From Halichondria panicea (taxonomy: Eukaryota > Porifera > Demospongiae > Suberitida > Halichondriidae), in contig NC_087392.1 of assembly GCF_963675165.1 (NCBI RefSeq), positions 2,371,001 to 2,435,000 of the forward strand: a stretch of 64,000 nucleotides of DNA, in the 5' to 3' direction. The notes beneath the pieces are model-generated. The model worked only from the letters and a program-made list of their open reading frames with translations, ran no database searches and was not told the origin of the DNA. Below are positions 60,301 through 64,000 of the stretch, piece by piece. A program made the position numbers and the translations under genes. Every line of letters begins with the position of its first letter. The first letter of the stretch is position 1.

Positions 60301-61145
60301 GACATATCGCAGTCTGAGGAATAAAACATGCTGTGTGTCCCATTAGTAACAGTACTGATTCATAATTATAACCCATGAAAGACAAGTAAGGCCAGCCAGC
60401 CGATGACAGACTGTTATATTTGCATAGGAAACAAGAAACTAAGCAGAACATCCATACTTCCTTTGGATGTGCATAATCAAATGTCAGCCATTATTTTGTG
60501 AGCATAGCCATTCTTGTGACCCATGCAAATAGGAGTGTAGCGGGTGTAATCTGTCCATCACATGCAATACAGTTCAGTGACAACGTATATACAAGTAGCA
60601 CTTACACGGTTTCCTCAACAGGGTCCCCCAGCCATGCTGCCTGCACATGCACACACTGCACCACATTGTGACCCTCTGTGTCTTTTTTGTAGTCGTCCGT
60701 CAGGTAAGTAAGGAAAGATTCTGAAGGAAGAGTTCTTCAAACTAAGATCTTATGCACTAATAATGCGCCTCCTGAACATTTGGATTATAGCATAGATTTA
60801 TATATAGCAGATAATTAATTATACATTTTCATACAGTAGAGGGGGGGGGGTGGGGCGGCGCCTTTTTTATGGTAGAGATCTAGCAGTTTCTACACTATAA
60901 CCGAATTAAACAAGTATGTACGTATGTTTTCAGCCTATAGCATATTTCATAGCTGACAAACAAAATTGTGACTCATCATGCCTTCACTCTGAACAATTAG
61001 CTCCAGAGCATGTATAGATAATTGGCAATTATACATGCTCTGGCTATATACATACATTGAATAGCTTACTAAATATTTTGAAGTTCGAGACCAACGGGTG
61101 AGTTTCAGGAGTCCACAAATGTATGTGTGTGTCAATGATCTCCAT
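57392..61145 (-). CDS. TIM-barrel amidohydrolase (amidohydrolase-2 / COG3618 type), 7 exons
   Basis: Predicted metal-dependent hydrolase. Exons: 61145-61070, 60720-60606, 59943-59903, 59843-59597, 59418-59315, 57838-57706, 57542-57392; 867 bases, 288 aa, phases consistent. The start MEIIDTHIHLW gives the metal ligands H7 and H9. HNVVQCVHVQAAW follows, then IVGYCDLSSPDAEDIL, MRGIRQN, FDLHILPGQM, VIVNHCGVP (H177), SKCSNVYAKVSGMF and CVFASNFPVDK near the end (N245 where many relatives have Asp; the ASNFPVD form is common in this subfamily). Relatives act on lactones or carboxylated rings (fuconolactonase-like, pyrone-dicarboxylate hydrolase-like), so the substrate cannot be named. Intron 5 (about 1.5 kb) holds a foldback and is shared with the second copy. 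Transcription runs away from copy 2, whose stop lies ~590 bases upstream of this ATG. Confidence 0.88.
58290..58640. mobile_element. Foldback-like element in amidohydrolase intron 5
   Basis: TTACACCAATGGCATATAAACGAGAAGAGGG...GCGAGTAAAAACTGAAG on the left is mirrored by CTTCAGTTTTTGCTCG...CCCTCTTCTCCTTTATACGCCCTTGGTTAC on the right, around an AT-rich centre (ATAGATATAGATATAT). It is present at the matching place in copy 2 (about 63160-63420), so it predates that duplication. Confidence 0.65.
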
Positions 61146-61731
61146 GATGTCCTACTAGAATTTACTAAATTGGTATTGGTCGTCAGATGTTGTGTTATAA
61201 AGTGAGCTTGTTTGAAGAATAGTTGAGTAGGCACAATTTTTTGATGCTGGCATAATGGACACCTTATAAACAATAATAGGCAGGTTTTGGAATACACGTA
61301 GCTACATGTCTTAGTATAAACAATTTTACATTGTAGGCTGAGCTTGCAGAGCTAGCCCTTGGTACTAAGCTTTAGACCTAATTTGCTCTTTTGCTCAAAT
61401 TTGGTGGCTAATTATAGTTTGATGTTACTTGTGCGACGACATGGAGTATGTTGTACTTTGGAGGAATAATGTGGGAATAATAGCCGATTTGTGTTAACTT
61501 GAGCATAAAAGAATAGTAAAATCTCGAGCATAATCTACCAACCCCTACTCGTACTCTAGAAACTGCAATCTGCACAAAAATAATTATGAAGACCACAAAA
61601 ATTCTAGTGGATTGGGGGAAAGCACCAAAAAGCAGATATTGTACATCACATTTTATCAAAAGTGGCACAGCAGTATGATAACATAATTATATATAGAGTC
61701 TACATCACAGTTCTATAATAATTATATTTGT
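61146..61731. promoter_or_regulatory. Spacer upstream of amidohydrolase copy 1
   Basis: About 590 bases between the copy 1 start and the copy 2 stop. No ORF of note. It must hold the copy 1 promoter and the copy 2 3' UTR, but no distinct TATA box or signal was found. Confidence 0.4.
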
Positions 61732-64000
61732 CTACAGTTTGTAAAACTTTCTTGCATTCCCAGCGTAGAACTTTTGTTGATCTTCTTTTGAGTAGACACT
61801 GAGGATAGGCTCCAGAGCACTGAGCAGCTGCTGAAAGGTCCCATTTATTTTGTCAACTGGAAAGTTGCTAGCAAACACACATCTGGATGGAGAGAAACAG
61901 TTTTTGCTTCTATGACATAGACACATAATTATGTGATGAAACTGCTGTACACAACCAACAAAAGGCAATAATCAAAACACTATGGTATTACGCTGCTTAC
62001 AGTGGAACCTCCAAATAACGGACAAGTTGGTACAGGAGGTTTTGTCCGTGATTCGGAGGTGTCCCTTATATCGGAGGTTATACCATATAAGGTTATGTCA
62101 CTTATGTGACCGATTTAGTAAATTAAGCGTGAGGCCGTTTTAGTAAATCGGGAACTGATACAGTGAAGAGAATTTTCATGTACCTTAAACATGCAGTTTT
62201 TACACATGGTTAACAAACGGCACCACATAGGTGTCCGCTATTTGGGTTGCAAGCACACTGGAGAAGCAGTTGGTACAAGGCATGCTGTCCGCTATAACAA
62301 GAGGGGTCCGCTATTTAGAGAGTCCGTTATAAGAGGTTCCACTGATGTCAAACACCAAATACAATTGATTGTGTGTGTTTTTTCTCACCTATCAATTCCA
62401 AATATCTCTAATACTGGCTTCACTACATCTTCTATTGACTGCTGGTTCCATTTCGGGTCAGTAAAAAACATCCCAGACACCTTAGCATACACATTAGAAC
62501 ACTTGGACAACTCTTGCAAACCTGCAACATACCGTGAATCATGATTCACAATGAAATGAATGTGACACAGCTGTACGAACTTCTCCGAGGCAGAAGTAAC
62601 ACGTATAAAGTGTAACACCTGGTGTACTTGGCAATTTAGATGTGAGTAAAATAATAACCAGCACAGGTTGGTGGCAACATTATAAGTATCAACACTTTCA
62701 AGTGCAAGTGAAAAATAACACAACATATTTCCTCCAAATACTACTACTCTATACCTCATACCGTATTACATTTTTCAGGTGACAATTGCGAATGAGCCAA
62801 ATCAGCAGAAAAGTTGACCCTTTGCGATCTAACTATTGCGTTCTGGCAAGGATCGTATGTATTTACTAGTAATAATTTAGGTTTTGCGGATTTTATTGTT
62901 GCGAATTGATCAACCCTCGCAAAGTTCACAAATGTTTGATGCTTGCAAAACATTCTAGTAATACGGTAATGTAGCAAGCAAAAAAAAGAAAAGCAATAAC
63001 ACTGCAAGCTATAATAAATATAATTTAGACACTAAGATCTACACAAGTGAAAAGTGCCTGGGAGGAAGTTACTATGGGACTTAGTATATATACAACATAC
63101 GTATACGTAGTATCTCTCGTTGTCAAGCAACTATAATTATTATAGTCAAGTAATCCCATTACACCTCCAAAACAGTGTCTAACTATTATAGTTACACCAA
63201 GGGCATAGAGGGCATGTAACTGACTATCAATCCTTCGTGCGAGCAAAAACCAAAGCCACAGACCGGATACACTATGTACTGTACACAAAAATCTATTTAT
63301 AGATATGTACTTTCCACTGCCCACTTCAGTTTTTACTCACAAGTTGTTGCATGCCCCCTTCTCTTTTATACGCCCTTGGTTACACGCATGCACACCGTGG
63401 CAATGTCGTGTCTATAACATAATGTTTTGTCTACGTCTAAAATGGAGTGGTTGGGCATTCTACTCCATTCTATATACTGCATTTCTACTCCTTTTAGCCT
63501 TTTACCTGGCACTGGAGGGAAGGCCTAGCTCCTACATAGCTTCACCAAACATGGCTTGAGGTTGCATATGTCATTGCTTACAACACTGGTTATGGGCTAG
63601 AACTTACATTTGCATGTTAATTGTACTAAAATAATTATATAGCACTGCACTCACTGCCCTCACTAAAACACAAGTCTATAGGCTCTGTCCACTACACTGT
63701 ATTTTGATTGTGATGACCTAAGAAATGTACGCATGGAAGAGTTGACAGTAATTCGAACACCTTTACAAACATTAATTACTGACATTACAATATTGAACAA
63801 AGCAGCGACACAAGAGGTTGGTCTTGGCATGGACACGATATCATTCCGATAATGTAACCATAGAAAACAGTATGGTTTCTTAGTATTTAGTGTGACAACA
63901 CGAAGCTATAAACCATACTGATTTCTTCTTAGTATTTTTGTGAATGACATACCATATAAATTAGTCCTCCTTGGAAATACCATAATTGATCAAGTAAACA
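61732..64000 (-). CDS. Amidohydrolase, second tandem copy (last two exons; runs off the window)
   Basis: The last exon 61882-61732 and the penultimate exon 62521-62389 encode proteins nearly identical to those of copy 1: GLQELSKCSNVYAKVSGMF and CVFASNFPVDKINGTF..., with final residues FYKL instead of FYRL and DPKWNQ in place of DSKWNQ. Phases are conserved. From 62522 to the right edge is intron matching copy 1's intron 5, including the foldback and the CAACACGAAGCTATAAACC block. The five upstream exons should lie beyond 64000. Copy 2 carries two MITEs absent from copy 1. It may be a complete gene; nothing here is broken. Confidence 0.85.
62000..62344. mobile_element. MITE with TIR CAGTGGAACCTC, present only in amidohydrolase copy 2
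   Basis: Left end CAGTGGAACCTCCAAATAAC and right end GTTATAAGAGGTTCCACTG are inverted repeats, ~345 bases apart end to end. The interior has further short repeats of GTCCGCTATTT and CCGTTATA. Copy 1 reads GCTTACATGCATGCTG at the matching place, an empty site. Confidence 0.85.
62761..62966. mobile_element. MITE, TIR CCGTATTAC, TA flanked
   Basis: Left end CCGTATTAC (TA at 62759-62760) and right end GTAATACGG (TA at 62967-62968). About 206 bases. A degenerate relative lies at 50208-50410. Copy 1 of the amidohydrolase lacks it between CTACTCTATAC-like and AGCAAGCAAGAAAAGC-like flanks. Confidence 0.85.
63160..63430. mobile_element. Foldback-like element in amidohydrolase copy 2 intron
   Basis: Counterpart of 58290-58640: CTCCAAAACAGTGTCTAAC...GCGAGCAAAAACCAAAG against CTTCAGTTTTTACTC...CTTCTCTTTTATACGCCCTTGGTTAC. 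The arms have diverged further than in copy 1. Confidence 0.6.

Noticed and set aside
57392-61145. Two separate amidohydrolase genes (5' exons at 59.3-61.1 kb and 3' exons at 57.4-57.8 kb)
   Set aside because: Exon phases match across the 1.5 kb intron (GAA G / GT TTG) and the protein is a complete single domain when they are joined.

Overview
The window is animal nuclear DNA, most likely from a sponge (demosponge). Everything is eukaryotic: 53 phase-consistent exons in one gene, mostly tiny introns with GT..AG ends, and a metazoan gene set (cytosolic HSP70 ending in EEVD, a DNHD1-type dynein heavy chain, a SEPT6-group septin, a YIPF5 homologue). Short introns, AT-rich noncoding DNA full of TACATGTACA and ATAATTAT words, and many small inverted-repeat transposons fit a demosponge, but the species assignment is inference.

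Layout. Positions 1-1450 hold a retroelement-derived ORF and short repeats. Positions 1451-10810 and 14738-25395 are two copies of one segmental duplication, each with an HSP70 gene on the minus strand head-to-head with the 5' end of a dynein heavy chain gene on the plus strand. Copy A of the dynein gene breaks off in exon 14. Copy B continues to 40944 as a complete gene of 53 exons and 4,841 codons plus stop, with the AAA1 and AAA2 ATPase motifs partly degenerate. The 3.9 kb between the copies holds a broken kelch fragment, a 177-bp-arm palindrome, a foldback element, a MITE and a miRNA-like hairpin. A 5'-truncated non-LTR retrotransposon sits only in copy B, between the HSP70 and dynein promoters.

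From 41.2 to 48.5 kb, all on the minus strand, lie a septin (13 exons, 422 aa), an unrecognised small gene with an internal exon-pair duplication (4 exons, 217 aa), and YIPF5 (5 exons, 287 aa). From 48.6 to 54.2 kb lies a three-member unfamiliar gene family on the minus strand: two intact paralogues with different exon structure and one decayed copy. From 54.6 kb to the right edge lies an amidohydrolase family: a decayed relic, a complete 7-exon gene (288 aa), and the last two exons of a second copy that runs out of the window. Several MITEs differ between duplicate copies, so the duplications date the insertions.

Functionally this is not one pathway. It is a set of housekeeping genes (chaperone, cytoskeleton, early secretory pathway) mixed with recent local duplications and their decay products. 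HSP70 is probably heat-inducible, since both copies carry HSE arrays and TATA boxes. I found no tRNA, rRNA, CRISPR or prokaryotic operon. Exon boundaries were read by hand from splice consensus and phase continuity, so UTR ends are not determined.
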